A DNA stretch of 64,000 bases from a bacterium SCSIO 12844 (GTDB lineage Bacteria; Pseudomonadota; Gammaproteobacteria; Francisellales; Francisellaceae): NCBI GenBank assembly GCA_024397935.1, contig CP073743.1, forward strand, positions 1,922,001 to 1,986,000, read 5' to 3'. The notes beneath the pieces were generated by a model. The model was given only the letters and a program-made list of their open reading frames with translations. It did not search any database and had not been told where the DNA came from. The translations under genes and the position numbers were made by a program. Shown here piece after piece: positions 32,759-42,381 of the stretch (positions are counted from its first letter, which is position 1; the number at the start of each line of letters is the position of its first letter).

Positions 32759-33806
32759 GCTTTGCAGTTTTAAAGAACTCAGCCTTTTGGTTTTCTCTTT
32801 TTTTAGCATAATAGTTTGCAGCAAAGTCAAATATATCTTGGATGATTCTTCGAATATGCACTGAACTTTCTATTGCACCATAGCCCTTTAATTTAGAAAC
32901 CAGTGGAATATCAGATTCGTCATCAACAGGTAATGGACTTAAGGCTAAATATCTTCTCCAACGAATAAGCGCAATTAAAGAGTTTTCATCAAACTCAACT
33001 TCTCTTTTTTTATTGGTCCTTAAATACCATTTATTATTTTTTTGAATAATATCCGCCATAGTTGGCGTAAAACTACCTTTTATAACTAACTCTGATGGCT
33101 TAATACGCATATTAATAATTAAGTTAACTATAAAATATGAACGTTCATGTAGTGATATATTTTTCTCGGACATATAATTAGCAATAAACAAAGTATCAGC
33201 TAACTGCTCTTTAGTAAATTTAATCTTAGTCGTGACAGTTTCTATTTTAGAACAAATTTTCTGACGCAATAATATAATAGGATTATGTGAGGCATAGTTT
33301 ACTTTTAAAAGATAATTAAAAAATGTGCTTAAAATCATAATCATTTCTTTTAGAGAATTTTTTGCTATATTAAAAGATCTACTACTAGGGGCAGTCTCTT
33401 TACTCGATGATAAAATACCCCCATTAATGCCTAAAAAAGGACGCCAGTTTGGATTTGGAATTCTTGTATGATCTTCACTATTAATAAACTTGCTTAATTT
33501 TCGCTCACTTCTCCAGCTTTGAGGTGGAGACTGACAAAACTCAAGATATTTATTGATATCTTCTATTGTAAGCAATGGTAGTGATTTTTTTGCAACCAGC
33601 CAACACCAATGCAATAATCTTTCAACTTCTCGTCTATAAGAGTTAAATGTACCTTCAAATCTGGCATTATTTTGTAAAAAAAGCTTTGCATATAGATAGT
33701 CATTTTCATTTTTTATGTTTAACTGATTATCATTAGTATTACTAAATATATATTTTTTTGTATCAAATAATGGAACAGGTATAGATTGTTCAATGGTCAT
33801 AGTCAT
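32736..33806 (-). pseudogene. Tyrosine recombinase truncated before its catalytic core ends
   Basis: 356 residues remain. The N-terminal SAM-like domain (TFNSYRREVERLLHWCWLVA, LTIEDINKYLEFC) and NWRPFLG segment are typical of phage/ICE-type integrases. The first catalytic Arg may be in NMRIKPSELV. The frame stops right after KPKWLRYD, where intact relatives have HxLRH and then about 50 residues ending with the nucleophilic Tyr. No continuation is seen in the adjoining sequence. So it cannot cut DNA alone and is a remnant or a domesticated DNA-binding protein. Unusually for a remnant it keeps a good regulatory box 79 bases upstream. Confidence 0.75.
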
Positions 33807-33885
33807 TTTTAGTCTCCAAAATAAACTTAATTAATATCATTAAATAAAACGCCAATTAATTTAATTAATGTTGACAAGTACATAA

Positions 33886-33900
33886 ACCGCAAAAGTACGC
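33886..33900 (-). promoter_or_regulatory. Regulatory box for the recombinase-like gene
   Basis: Read towards the gene: GCGTACTTTTGCGGT, 79 bases before ATG 33806. Confidence 0.68.
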
Positions 33901-33949
33901 AAAATAACCAACCATTGAATTGATTATTTTATATCCCATATCTAATTTC

Positions 33950-33964
33950 ACGTAGTTCTACGCT
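33950..33964 (+). promoter_or_regulatory. Regulatory box for the outer-membrane barrel gene
   Basis: ACGTAGTTCTACGCT, 94 bases before ATG 34059, with TATAAA 20 bases after the box. It faces away from the box at 33886, as at 16891/16937. Confidence 0.72.
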
Positions 33965-34058
33965 ATTTTTATTTTTTAACGCACTATAAAATCCATAAAA
34001 ATTACAAAAGATATACTTTTGTGCCACTTTAAACAAATTAAAATAGAGGAGCATAACA

Positions 34059-34736
34059 ATGAAAAAGATAAATACAGTACTCACTTCACTAACGTTATTA
34101 ACAGCGGCAGCATCAATGAGCTACGCATCTACAGCAGCAAAATCTGGTATTAAAATCCAAGGTCAAGCATCTTATAATATGACACCTGATAATATATTTA
34201 ACCAATCCAGTAATGATATAGTTACTATTCCTGAAGTAACAAGTACAGAAACAACCAATGGTGGTTATGGTGGGGGCGTATTTGTAGGATATGAATATGC
34301 ATTTCATAGCAATATGACTTTAGGCGGAAAATTGGGTTATCAATATGTATATGACATAAATTCTCTAAATATTACTACAACTGACGGCTCTGATAATGTA
34401 AAGCTAAATGTACATAATATCCCTTTACTTGCAACATTTAGTTACTATTTCAATTCAGGTTGGTTAATCTCTACTGAAGCAGGTATTGATTTACAAAAAT
34501 GGCAAATTAAAGAACACGCTGATAGTTATGGCAGTTCTACGACTTCATCAAACTGGAATATTGCCCCAATGCTTGGCGTCTCTAGCGGCTATCAATGGCA
34601 AAATGGATTATCATTAACAGCTAGCTATAGCTATGTTTTTGGCAAGAGCACCGATGATCTTGGTTCAGTAGGAACGAATAAAGCACTTGCTTTTTCAAGC
34701 ATTGGAATCAATTTAAGTTATATTATTCCAATGTAA
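34059..34736 (+). CDS. Outer-membrane beta-barrel protein (OmpA/Opa-like)
   Basis: 225 residues, ATG 34059 with GAGG upstream. A Sec signal peptide (MKKINTVLTSLTLLTAAASMSYA) precedes alternating amphipathic strands such as GGYGGGVFVGYEYAF, MTLGGKLGYQYVYD and LSLTASYSYVFG. The C-terminus is SSIGINLSYIIPM, close to a barrel-ending strand but without a terminal Phe. This fits an eight-stranded surface barrel of the porin/opacity family. It is the rightmost box-driven gene, and its product could act in adhesion or envelope change when the regulon is on. The lipoprotein gene follows after 85 bp without a box and could be read through. Confidence 0.85.
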   Translation: MKKINTVLTSLTLLTAAASMSYASTAAKSGIKIQGQASYNMTPDNIFNQSSNDIVTIPEVTSTETTNGGYGGGVFVGYEYAFHSNMTLGGKLGYQYVYDINSLNITTTDGSDNVKLNVHNIPLLATFSYYFNSGWLISTEAGIDLQKWQIKEHADSYGSSTTSSNWNIAPMLGVSSGYQWQNGLSLTASYSYVFGKSTDDLGSVGTNKALAFSSIGINLSYIIPM

Positions 34737-34821
34737 CTATATACCACTAATAAAAGTTTAAACTGTAATAATACAAATTTACCAACCTATCTCTTGATAA
34801 TAATTATAAAGGTAAGTCAAA

Positions 34822-36543
34822 ATGACCATTAAAAAACATAAATCTATTTCTATTCTAATAAATATGATGGTACTTAGCCTATTCTTAAGTGGTTGTTTCC
34901 ATAGCTCTACAGGTGATAACTCATCAACTCCAACCGAAGCAAAATATAAAGCTTCAATCGACTCAATAGAGCTAAACTCAAGAAATACGGATAATATGGG
35001 AAAAGTTGAAGTTAGTTTATCATCCTTAACAAATCTAGCTTTAGCAAGTGATAAACAAACATTTGAAATTCACTTATCTGATACGGGCGGCTATCAATTT
35101 AGCCCTTCAAGCTGCAAGATTTCCTTATTACACCCATGTAGCTTTACTGTAGATGGTAAAAATAATGAAAATTCTGATCACACTATATCAATTCTAACGA
35201 AAGAGTCTGATATCGTGACAGACACACCTATCCTATTACACGCACTTCCAAATGAAGCATTTCCAGTGGCTATCACACCTGAATATATATTAATGCAGTC
35301 AAGTAATACACTTTATCTTGCTAACTATAATCTTAACTCAGAAGATATCATTATCAATACAATTAATATGCCAAATGATGCAACTAAAATCAGCCATATT
35401 TATACCAGTAAAGCTGGAAATACAATTATTACTTATGAAAATACTGCAAAAGCAATCTTAGTTAATAAAAATGGCGATTTAAAACTAATTAATCCACCTG
35501 AAAAAACTGATAAAGTAGCTAAAGTTTATATGAGTGAAAATGCTAGAACACTCATTCAATATAATAAACTTTCAACTGTTAAATTAATTGATCAAAAGAG
35601 TATTTCATCAGATATTAAAGCGCCTAATAAAACTGCCAAAGTTAAAGAAATTGCTTATACTCAAAATGGTCAGTTTGTAATTTCATATACAAATACGCCT
35701 AATGCAACCTTAATCAAAGCAACGAATGAAATTAATACAATTACACCACCAGAGAATAGCCACTATCTATCTGATTTATTAAATTCAGCCAATCGCAATC
35801 AAATAGCAATAGTATATGATAGCAATCTAATCCAACTCATAAAATCAGATGGTTCTTTATTAACAATAAACTTAAATGAGATTAATGATGCTATTGATAG
35901 TAAAGATTATAAAATAGATAAATTTTATTTAAAATCTATTTTTATCTCTAAAAATAATAACGTAAATATTCAGTATAAAGCTGATTTAGGTGAAGATATA
36001 CTTAATAACTTTATTATCTATACAGCTGATAAACAAATTATTAATCCATGCTTTAGCCGATGTAGTTTTGAACATATTATTTACTCAGAAAATAAAATAG
36101 TTATCATTTATGGGACTCAAATCATAACAATTGATAATGAAGGTAATAGACAACCCTATAAGTATCCTAAAGGGTTTTATTCATTTGACTTTCTTTCTGC
36201 TATAGTTACTGATAATGGGTCTGTATTAATACAGTTTAAAAATACCAATGACACATTATTATTAAAAAATGATGGTTCTGAAACGATTATTAACCCTATA
36301 ATAAATCATAATATACTAAATATTTATACAACTGGAAATAGTAACTTTATTATTACCTATGAAAGTACGCCAATTAGTCAAATGCTTGATAAGGACTATA
36401 AGTCAACGATTCTACCAAGCCCTGATAATGCAAAAAGCATCACTAATATAATTTCAGACTCAGATGGTGATTTTTCGATTGCTTATAGTGGAACTGAGAT
36501 TGATTATATAGTTAATAAAAATAGAAAGATCATGCAGTTATAA
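34822..36543 (+). CDS. Large lipoprotein with propeller-like repeats
   Basis: 573 residues. The lipoprotein signal peptide ends at LFLSGC (Cys26), followed by a Ser/Thr-rich linker. Residues about 40-145 form a beta-rich domain with a Cys pair (SSCKISLLHPCSF). From about 150 on, units of about 45-50 residues recur: IYTSKAGNTIITYENT, VYMSENARTLIQYNKL, IAYTQNGQFVISYTNT, IYTTGNSNFIITYEST, IISDSDGDFSIAYSGT. This regular pattern suggests a beta-propeller. The protein is probably outer-membrane anchored. Function unknown; protein binding is the usual role of such folds. It follows the barrel gene in the same direction. Confidence 0.78.
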   Translation: MTIKKHKSISILINMMVLSLFLSGCFHSSTGDNSSTPTEAKYKASIDSIELNSRNTDNMGKVEVSLSSLTNLALASDKQTFEIHLSDTGGYQFSPSSCKISLLHPCSFTVDGKNNENSDHTISILTKESDIVTDTPILLHALPNEAFPVAITPEYILMQSSNTLYLANYNLNSEDIIINTINMPNDATKISHIYTSKAGNTIITYENTAKAILVNKNGDLKLINPPEKTDKVAKVYMSENARTLIQYNKLSTVKLIDQKSISSDIKAPNKTAKVKEIAYTQNGQFVISYTNTPNATLIKATNEINTITPPENSHYLSDLLNSANRNQIAIVYDSNLIQLIKSDGSLLTINLNEINDAIDSKDYKIDKFYLKSIFISKNNNVNIQYKADLGEDILNNFIIYTADKQIINPCFSRCSFEHIIYSENKIVIIYGTQIITIDNEGNRQPYKYPKGFYSFDFLSAIVTDNGSVLIQFKNTNDTLLLKNDGSETIINPIINHNILNIYTTGNSNFIITYESTPISQMLDKDYKSTILPSPDNAKSITNIISDSDGDFSIAYSGTEIDYIVNKNRKIMQL

Positions 36544-36550
36544 GAAATTA

Positions 36551-37150
36551 TTATTTTATTGGAGAATAAGACATACTTTTATATTTAGTATGTTTCATAA
36601 GGATAGGTGGTGTTATCGGAACATCAACATTTTTAACATCAATTTGTTTATTATTTAATAATACATTGCCCTTTTTAAAGTTTTTCAAACTCTCATTATA
36701 CTGATTAACTTGATTATATAGGTTTGAAATATATTCAAAACGATATCTAATTTTATCGCTAGATTTTGACTTATTTTGATCTATTGCATATTTACAACAT
36801 TTAAGTGTTAGCATCATTCCAAACTCAAAAGTACTAAACATCTCGGTATCTTTTTTTAACTTACTCAAAAAACTATTTCGGCGACAATTTATTATTTCGC
36901 TATGCATAATATATAGCTTTGAACTTATCAGTTCTAAATTTTTTTTAGTAATTGATTGCCAATGATCCTTACCTTTAATGACTATTTCATTTCTATAAAT
37001 ATTCATATCAATCAATAATTCTTTTAAGTTAAAAGAAACTTTATTCCGATCCTTATAATTTTTTAAGTAGCTTTTATCATACATCAATAATTTTGAATTA
37101 AGGCTTGCCTGCAAAAGCTCAATATCATCTTTTAATTTTAAGATATTCAT
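36551..37150 (-). CDS. Uncharacterised helical protein
   Basis: 199 residues from ATG 37150, chosen because GGAGGA (37157-37162) is six bases upstream; the frame extends to 37195 without another good site. It starts MNILKLKDDIELLQASLNSKL and is predicted to be helical with many Lys/Asn, without signal peptide. A C-terminal VPITPPILMKHTKYKSMSYSP tail is rich in Pro and Ser. I do not recognise it. It has no regulatory box and lies at the outer edge of the island, convergent with the lipoprotein gene (7 bp between stops). Confidence 0.65.
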   Translation of the reverse strand: MNILKLKDDIELLQASLNSKLLMYDKSYLKNYKDRNKVSFNLKELLIDMNIYRNEIVIKGKDHWQSITKKNLELISSKLYIMHSEIINCRRNSFLSKLKKDTEMFSTFEFGMMLTLKCCKYAIDQNKSKSSDKIRYRFEYISNLYNQVNQYNESLKNFKKGNVLLNNKQIDVKNVDVPITPPILMKHTKYKSMSYSPIK

Positions 37151-37195
37151 CATAAATCCTCCATAATCTATTTGATTGAATTCATTAGTAACCAA

Positions 37196-37538
37196 AGAAC
37201 CAACAATTCAGTTACCTGGTCACTAATATATTTTAATTTAAAGCTTATGTATAATTTTTCAAATTTTAGATGAAACAATACAAATAATATTTAAATTTTA
37301 ATTTAATGAATTATTTATCAAAAATTAATCTTTAATCTGTAATAATATTTTAAAAATTTGAAGTTATTTAATGAAACATAAAATAATTTTACATTAAATA
37401 TCATATAGATAATTTTATTATTTATTTTTTATATGATCTAAATTAATTTTTTATTATTTGGTTATGTAAAATTTGATTTTTAGCAAAAAATAATTTAATA
37501 TAAACTCCGTTAAAATAACTGATTATAAAAATAAAAAT
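37196..37538. other. AT-rich intergenic region, no gene
   Basis: 343 bases of very AT-rich sequence between the divergent genes at 37150 and 37539. I find no frame of note and no copy of the regulatory box. The only structure seen is a promoter-like pair near its right end (37473-37501). Confidence 0.6.
37473..37501 (+). promoter_or_regulatory. Sigma-70-like promoter for the second luxR-type gene
   Basis: TTGATT, 17-base spacer, TAATAT; predicted start near 37508, about 30 bases before the ATG at 37539. Unlike box promoters it has a proper -35. Confidence 0.5.
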
Positions 37539-38390
37539 ATGCTAAATAACATAACTAAATTTGAATATCACTCTCTTAAAGATATTCACCATGACTTGTG
37601 GAAAAAACATTATCTATCATTGAGAAAAATTGTTAATCAATTAGATATTCCTTTTGCAGTAGAAGGCCTTACCTATACCAAAGTATTTAAATCAGGACTT
37701 GGTATTAATATACCACTTAAAACTTGTGATGAGTTTAAAACTTGGGCAGCATCCAATAATGCAAAGATTTCTAGCTTTGATGAAATTTTATATCGACCTG
37801 CTATCGTTAACTTGAATGACTTAGCACAATTATCTTGTGAAAATGCTTATCACCTAGATATCGTTACTCAAGACAGACTTAGATTATTACCTATTCATTA
37901 TATCTATAATTTAGATAACTCAATTAGTAACCTTTGTTTTTTTGTTAAAACGCCATTATATACTAACTCATTATCAAAGCTTCAATGGTTAGATATGTCT
38001 CAAATGATTAATAAAATTGAAAAATTAATTCAAATTAATCATCCAAAACTTATAACTGACTTTACTGTTAAACCAATTGCAAATACACATATAAATCTAT
38101 GTTCCTCAATCCCGTTATATTTTCAAAGTTTAAATAAATCTGAAATACTTTGTATTATTGCTATTTATCATGGCAATTTTGAAGTAAAAGATATTGCATC
38201 AATCCTATGTCGCTCAGTTAGAACCGTTCAAACATTAGTCCAATCATTAGTTAAAAAATTTGGCTTTAAAAATCGTTATGAGCTATATGCTGAAATATAT
38301 AATAATGCACAATATATCAAATACTTTTATCAGCGTGAATTAGATTTGAAACTACCTAAGTCTATAATGGCTGCTCCATCTTTAGTTTAG
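37539..38390 (+). CDS. LuxR-type regulator, paralogue without the box
   Basis: 283 residues. It matches the regulator at 18712-19551 along its length: VEGLTYTKVFKSG, LLPIHYIYN, IAIYHGNFEVKDIA and the recognition segment CRSVRTVQTLVQSLVKKFGFKNRYELY. The helix-turn-helix is nearly the same, so both may recognise similar DNA. It has an ordinary sigma-70-like promoter and no box, so it could be the constitutive partner that switches the boxed genes on, or an antagonist. No signal synthase is nearby. Its 3' end overlaps the convergent acyl-activating enzyme by 29 bases. Confidence 0.85.
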   Translation: MLNNITKFEYHSLKDIHHDLWKKHYLSLRKIVNQLDIPFAVEGLTYTKVFKSGLGINIPLKTCDEFKTWAASNNAKISSFDEILYRPAIVNLNDLAQLSCENAYHLDIVTQDRLRLLPIHYIYNLDNSISNLCFFVKTPLYTNSLSKLQWLDMSQMINKIEKLIQINHPKLITDFTVKPIANTHINLCSSIPLYFQSLNKSEILCIIAIYHGNFEVKDIASILCRSVRTVQTLVQSLVKKFGFKNRYELYAEIYNNAQYIKYFYQRELDLKLPKSIMAAPSLV

Positions 38391-40431
38391 CGCTATATTT
38401 AACATAGCCATCCCTTAACACTCGTCGCATTACTTTATTGGATGCTGTTCTTGGTAATTTATCTACAATTATAATATCAGATAATTTAAATAAAGGATTT
38501 AAATGCTGGTTAATTAATTGCTGCATCTTATATTTTAAATTATTTTCATTTTCCTCTTTTGATAAAACAATAAAAATCACAAGCTTTGAAGGTCCTCCCT
38601 CCGTAGCATTAATGGCAATGGCTGCAGATTCATAAATGATTTCTAGCTTATTTACACAACGCTCAACTTCAGCAGAAGAAGTCTTTATTCCTCCTAAATT
38701 CATAGTATCGTCTGCGCGCCCTTGCGCTCTATAAAAATAGCCTTCATTATTTTTTATTCTTTTAATTTCATCGCCATGACGTCTTAGTTGTTTTCCATTT
38801 ATATTGGGCATATCTTTATAATAAACCGCATTATGATCTTTATTTAATAAATCTAAAGATAAACCAAAAGATGGTCCAATTAATGCCACTTCTCCTTCAG
38901 CCTCACCTTCTATTACTTGAGCCTTATCATCTAATAAGCACAAATCCAATCCAAATGTAGGTGTTGTAAATGTTGATGGGATTAATGGCTCAACGGTCGT
39001 TGCTGTAATATAAGCACCCCCTATTTCAGTGCCGCCACAATACTCAACCACAGGTGCATAATTAGCTTTAGATGATAAATACAGCATATCATCAAAATTT
39101 GAACATTCACCGGTAGAGCCAAATGCTTTTATTCGCCCCCAATTAATCGTTGAGTCCAAAAAACCTTTTGATCTTAAAGCACTAACAATACTCGGCACAA
39201 TACCCAATTTAGTTACTTTTGCATTTTCAATAAATTGTGCAAAAGCTTTGCTAGTTGGTGCAGCATAATAAAGTGCTAACGTTGCACCATGCAATAAGGC
39301 TGTTAAGCTAACCCATGGCCCCATCATCCAGCCTAAATTTGTTGGCCATGCCCATATATCTTCACTATTTGTATCAAAGTGTAATAAGCTATCTGAATAG
39401 ACTTTTACTGCTGTTGAATGACTCCAAGGAATTGCTTTTGGTTGTCCTGTTGTACCAGATGAAAATAATACATTAATCTCATCATCTGCTTGGCATGAAA
39501 CAGATTCAAATACATCTAAAGCATTATCAATCAATTGATCAAAGCTTACATCCTGATCTCGCATTTCTATATCTGAATTGGAAGATTTTATAACAAATAT
39601 TTTTTCTGGATTTGCTTGTTTTACCTTATCATATAGTGGAATTTTTTTATTATTTCTTATGATATAATCTTCTGTAAAAATTGCTTTTGCACTAGTAATA
39701 TCTAAACGTACTTTAATTTCATCGCTGGCAAAACTATCAGCAATTGAAACAACACTTAAACCCGCTTTAATGATTGCAAGATAAATAGCAACAGCTTCAA
39801 CTGTCATTGTCATATTAATGGCGATACGATCACCCTTTTTAAAGCCTTGACTAATCAAACCATTGGCTACTTTATTAACCAATAGATTTAATTGATCATA
39901 TGTAACTGAATGACAAAAACCATCTTCTTTTGCATAAATAATCGCAACTTTATTTTTATCATGCTCTAAACAATTATCAACAATATTAAACGCTGCACCA
40001 ATTAACCATTTAGGATTAATTGGATCACTAATATCCATTAAAGAGGCATAAGGCTTTTTATAGTGAATACCCATCTGCTCAATAATTTTTTGCCAAAATT
40101 GAAGCTTATTCTCAATGCTATATCGATGAAAGTCACTTACAGAATCAATATCTAATGATTTCATCCATAACGCCAGATAGGAATTTGCAATCGTTTCATT
40201 ATTAGGGATGTAAGCATAGGCATTAGTTTTATTTTGATAAATTAAATCAAATAGGTTTTTTTGCAGATCAAAAGGTATTTTAGACTCTTTGATTATGGAT
40301 AAAATATGTACCCACTTCTGTTGCGATGCGACAGTAGATTGTAATATAGATTTAAGCTTATTTATCTGATTAATATTTAGATAATTAGATAAATAACTTA
40401 ATTGTTCAAACCTATGATTATCAAGCGCCAT
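38362..40431 (-). CDS. Acyl-activating enzyme (AMP-forming CoA ligase, AAE17/18-like)
   Basis: 689 residues. It forms an acyl-CoA from a carboxylate, ATP and CoA. The P-loop is VLFSSGTTGQPKAIPWSH (about 328-345), the A5 motif YCGGTEIGG, then the hinge GRADDTMNLGGIKTSSAEVE, and the C-terminal lysine region PRTASNKVMRRVLRD. The long N-terminal part with an ACAS-N-like helix (NPKWLIGAAFNIVDNCLEH) and the segment WAWPTNLGWMMGPW put it near plant AAE17/18 and acetoacetyl-CoA synthetases. Next to it, tyrosine degradation yields acetoacetate, which this enzyme might activate; this is inferred from context. It diverges from the tyrosine operon across 275 bp. Confidence 0.85.
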   Translation of the reverse strand: MALDNHRFEQLSYLSNYLNINQINKLKSILQSTVASQQKWVHILSIIKESKIPFDLQKNLFDLIYQNKTNAYAYIPNNETIANSYLALWMKSLDIDSVSDFHRYSIENKLQFWQKIIEQMGIHYKKPYASLMDISDPINPKWLIGAAFNIVDNCLEHDKNKVAIIYAKEDGFCHSVTYDQLNLLVNKVANGLISQGFKKGDRIAINMTMTVEAVAIYLAIIKAGLSVVSIADSFASDEIKVRLDITSAKAIFTEDYIIRNNKKIPLYDKVKQANPEKIFVIKSSNSDIEMRDQDVSFDQLIDNALDVFESVSCQADDEINVLFSSGTTGQPKAIPWSHSTAVKVYSDSLLHFDTNSEDIWAWPTNLGWMMGPWVSLTALLHGATLALYYAAPTSKAFAQFIENAKVTKLGIVPSIVSALRSKGFLDSTINWGRIKAFGSTGECSNFDDMLYLSSKANYAPVVEYCGGTEIGGAYITATTVEPLIPSTFTTPTFGLDLCLLDDKAQVIEGEAEGEVALIGPSFGLSLDLLNKDHNAVYYKDMPNINGKQLRRHGDEIKRIKNNEGYFYRAQGRADDTMNLGGIKTSSAEVERCVNKLEIIYESAAIAINATEGGPSKLVIFIVLSKEENENNLKYKMQQLINQHLNPLFKLSDIIIVDKLPRTASNKVMRRVLRDGYVKYSAKLKMEQPL

Positions 40432-40706
40432 TTAATTCTCCTAAGCATATGAGATTCCCTGAAATTATTGCAATTAGTTTTAACTTAATTTTATCTATGC
40501 TGCAACTAATAAACGCTTATTTATGTTTAAATTAATTGATGCGCCATTAAACAGTTAACATAAAAAATATTAGACAAAACAACTGATTCTATTTACTATC
40601 GTATTAACTCTTATGACGCTAGTAGTTAGTTTTTCTTATAAGAGATTTTAAAAAGAAAAGCTCACTAAATCTATTTTAGAAATTTATTTAGTTTAAGGAT
40701 TTTGAC

Positions 40707-41987
40707 ATGGATACAATGGATATGACCAATATTACAGAAATAACAAACGATACTGATTATTTAACCGAATTTCAGGGTCAAGTAATTCACAATTTAGAAG
40801 CATTTACACAAAAAGAGCCCGAAATCAAATTCACCTGGAAAGATAGTCATTCAGACACTCGAGGTTTTTTAGTTATCAACTCGCTTAAAGGCAATGCTTG
40901 TGGTGGTGGTACAAGAGTTCATGAAAATGTTAGTGTTAATGAAGTGACAACATTAGCAAAAATTATGGAAATTAAATTTGCCTTTTCAGGTCCTGAAATT
41001 GGTGGCGCTAAAACAGGTATTCAACTCGATCCAACCCATCCTCAAAAATATGAGATTTTAGAGCGCTGGTATCAAGCCATTAAACCTATTTTAAAAAATT
41101 GCTATGGTACCGGAAGTGATTTAAATACTGATATTCATAAAATCAATGAAACACTTAAACCAATGGGTATTGAAAACTCGCAAGAAGGTATTATCTATGC
41201 CGTAACTAAAGGCGATGAAGCTAAAAAAAGCCAAGCAATTAATAATATGAAATTATTAGCTCAATCAGTTCAATTAACCTCAGAGCTATCTGTTCAACTA
41301 GCTGAGCTTGTTACAGGTTATGGCGTCTTTGCTTCTATTGATAGTTTTTTAACGATTGCTAAAGACTCACTACAAGATAAAAAAGTATTTATTCAAGGTG
41401 TTGGCAATGTTGGTGCTGCTGCTTTGTGGTATTTGTACAATGCTGGCGCTAAAATTGTTGCATTAAGTGATCATAATGGCGGCTTATTATTTGACAATGG
41501 CATAAGTAAAGAACAATTGATTAGTGTTATAAAAAATAGATCACTAAGTCATTTAGGCATAGAGCTTTATAACCATGATGAATTTAACCAACAATTTATT
41601 AATACTACGGTCGATGTTTTTGTTCCAGCAGCTGGCTCTAACCTAATTAACAAATCATTTATCGATCAACTTTATGATAATGGGCTTAGCCTAATTGCTT
41701 GTGGAGCAAATCATCCTTTTGTTGAAAATGAATATTGCTATGGTGTCTGCTCACAATATCTAGATCGTAAATTAACCGTCATTCCAGACTTTCTAGCTAA
41801 TATGGGTATGGCAAGAACATTCTACCATTTGATGAGCGAACAATCCGATCATAATTTAACTACAGAAAATGTATTTAAAGATATCTATCAAGAAATTCAT
41901 CAAAATATTGAACAAGCCTATGCAATCAATAACGGTAAACTAATGACTGCATCGCTTTATAAAATGGCATTAGATCGTATATCATAG
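40707..41987 (+). CDS. Glu/Leu/Phe/Val dehydrogenase heading the tyrosine operon
   Basis: 426 residues. NAD-dependent oxidative deamination of an amino acid. The dimerisation and catalytic part has KGNACGGGTRVHENV, MEIKFAFSGPEIGGAKTGI (catalytic lysines), and the NAD-binding part has FIQGVGNVGAAALWYLYNAG, a GxGxxG fold. Length is greater than leucine dehydrogenase (about 360), as in a clade common in gammaproteobacteria. It precedes hpd, so the likely role is making 4-hydroxyphenylpyruvate or phenylpyruvate from Tyr or Phe in place of a transaminase. Start ATG 40707 follows AAGGA. A possible promoter (TTAGAC, 18 bases, TACTAT) is at 40570-40599. The substrate is inferred from context. Confidence 0.85.
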   Translation: MDTMDMTNITEITNDTDYLTEFQGQVIHNLEAFTQKEPEIKFTWKDSHSDTRGFLVINSLKGNACGGGTRVHENVSVNEVTTLAKIMEIKFAFSGPEIGGAKTGIQLDPTHPQKYEILERWYQAIKPILKNCYGTGSDLNTDIHKINETLKPMGIENSQEGIIYAVTKGDEAKKSQAINNMKLLAQSVQLTSELSVQLAELVTGYGVFASIDSFLTIAKDSLQDKKVFIQGVGNVGAAALWYLYNAGAKIVALSDHNGGLLFDNGISKEQLISVIKNRSLSHLGIELYNHDEFNQQFINTTVDVFVPAAGSNLINKSFIDQLYDNGLSLIACGANHPFVENEYCYGVCSQYLDRKLTVIPDFLANMGMARTFYHLMSEQSDHNLTTENVFKDIYQEIHQNIEQAYAINNGKLMTASLYKMALDRIS

Positions 41988-42029
41988 AGATCGTTTTATG
42001 ATGGAGATAAAAATTAGGAATTTATAACT

Positions 42030-42371
42030 ATGGTTATTTATGAAATTAATCTAAGTGTTCATCAATCAATCTATGACACCTATCTAACATGGCTTAAGCC
42101 TCACGTTGCAGATATGTTAAATTTTGATGGCTTTAGACGCGCACAAATTAATGAAGAAATTCAAACAAACAGTTCTGAAATGTGCTTAATAACCGTGCGA
42201 TATGCAATCGATAGCTGGCCTTATTTAGAAGATTATTTAGAAAATCATGCTCAAAGCATGAGAGATCAAGCAGTTGATTTATTTGGTAATAAATTTAGTG
42301 CCACAAGACGAATTTTCACAATTTTAGATACCATTAGCATTAGCAAACAAACGGAAGCTAACATCATTTAA
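42030..42371 (+). CDS. DUF4286 family protein
   Basis: 113 residues. The pattern MVIYEINLSV, YLTWLKPHVADML, FDGFRRAQI, CLITVRYAIDSWPYLEDYL and HAQSMRDQAVDLFG is that of DUF4286, a small ferredoxin-like alpha/beta family of unknown activity. It lies between the dehydrogenase and hpd, 42 and 10 bases from its neighbours, so it is part of the operon. Similar placement beside amino acid catabolic genes in other bacteria suggests a dimeric helper, but I infer no reaction. Confidence 0.85.
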   Translation: MVIYEINLSVHQSIYDTYLTWLKPHVADMLNFDGFRRAQINEEIQTNSSEMCLITVRYAIDSWPYLEDYLENHAQSMRDQAVDLFGNKFSATRRIFTILDTISISKQTEANII

Positions 42372-42381
42372 GGAGTAAGCC

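Noticed and set aside
11850-33964. Boxes as PmrA or CpxR sites
   Set aside because: PmrA boxes are direct TTAA-type repeats and CpxR sites are direct GTAAA repeats, while these are GTA...TAC dyads.
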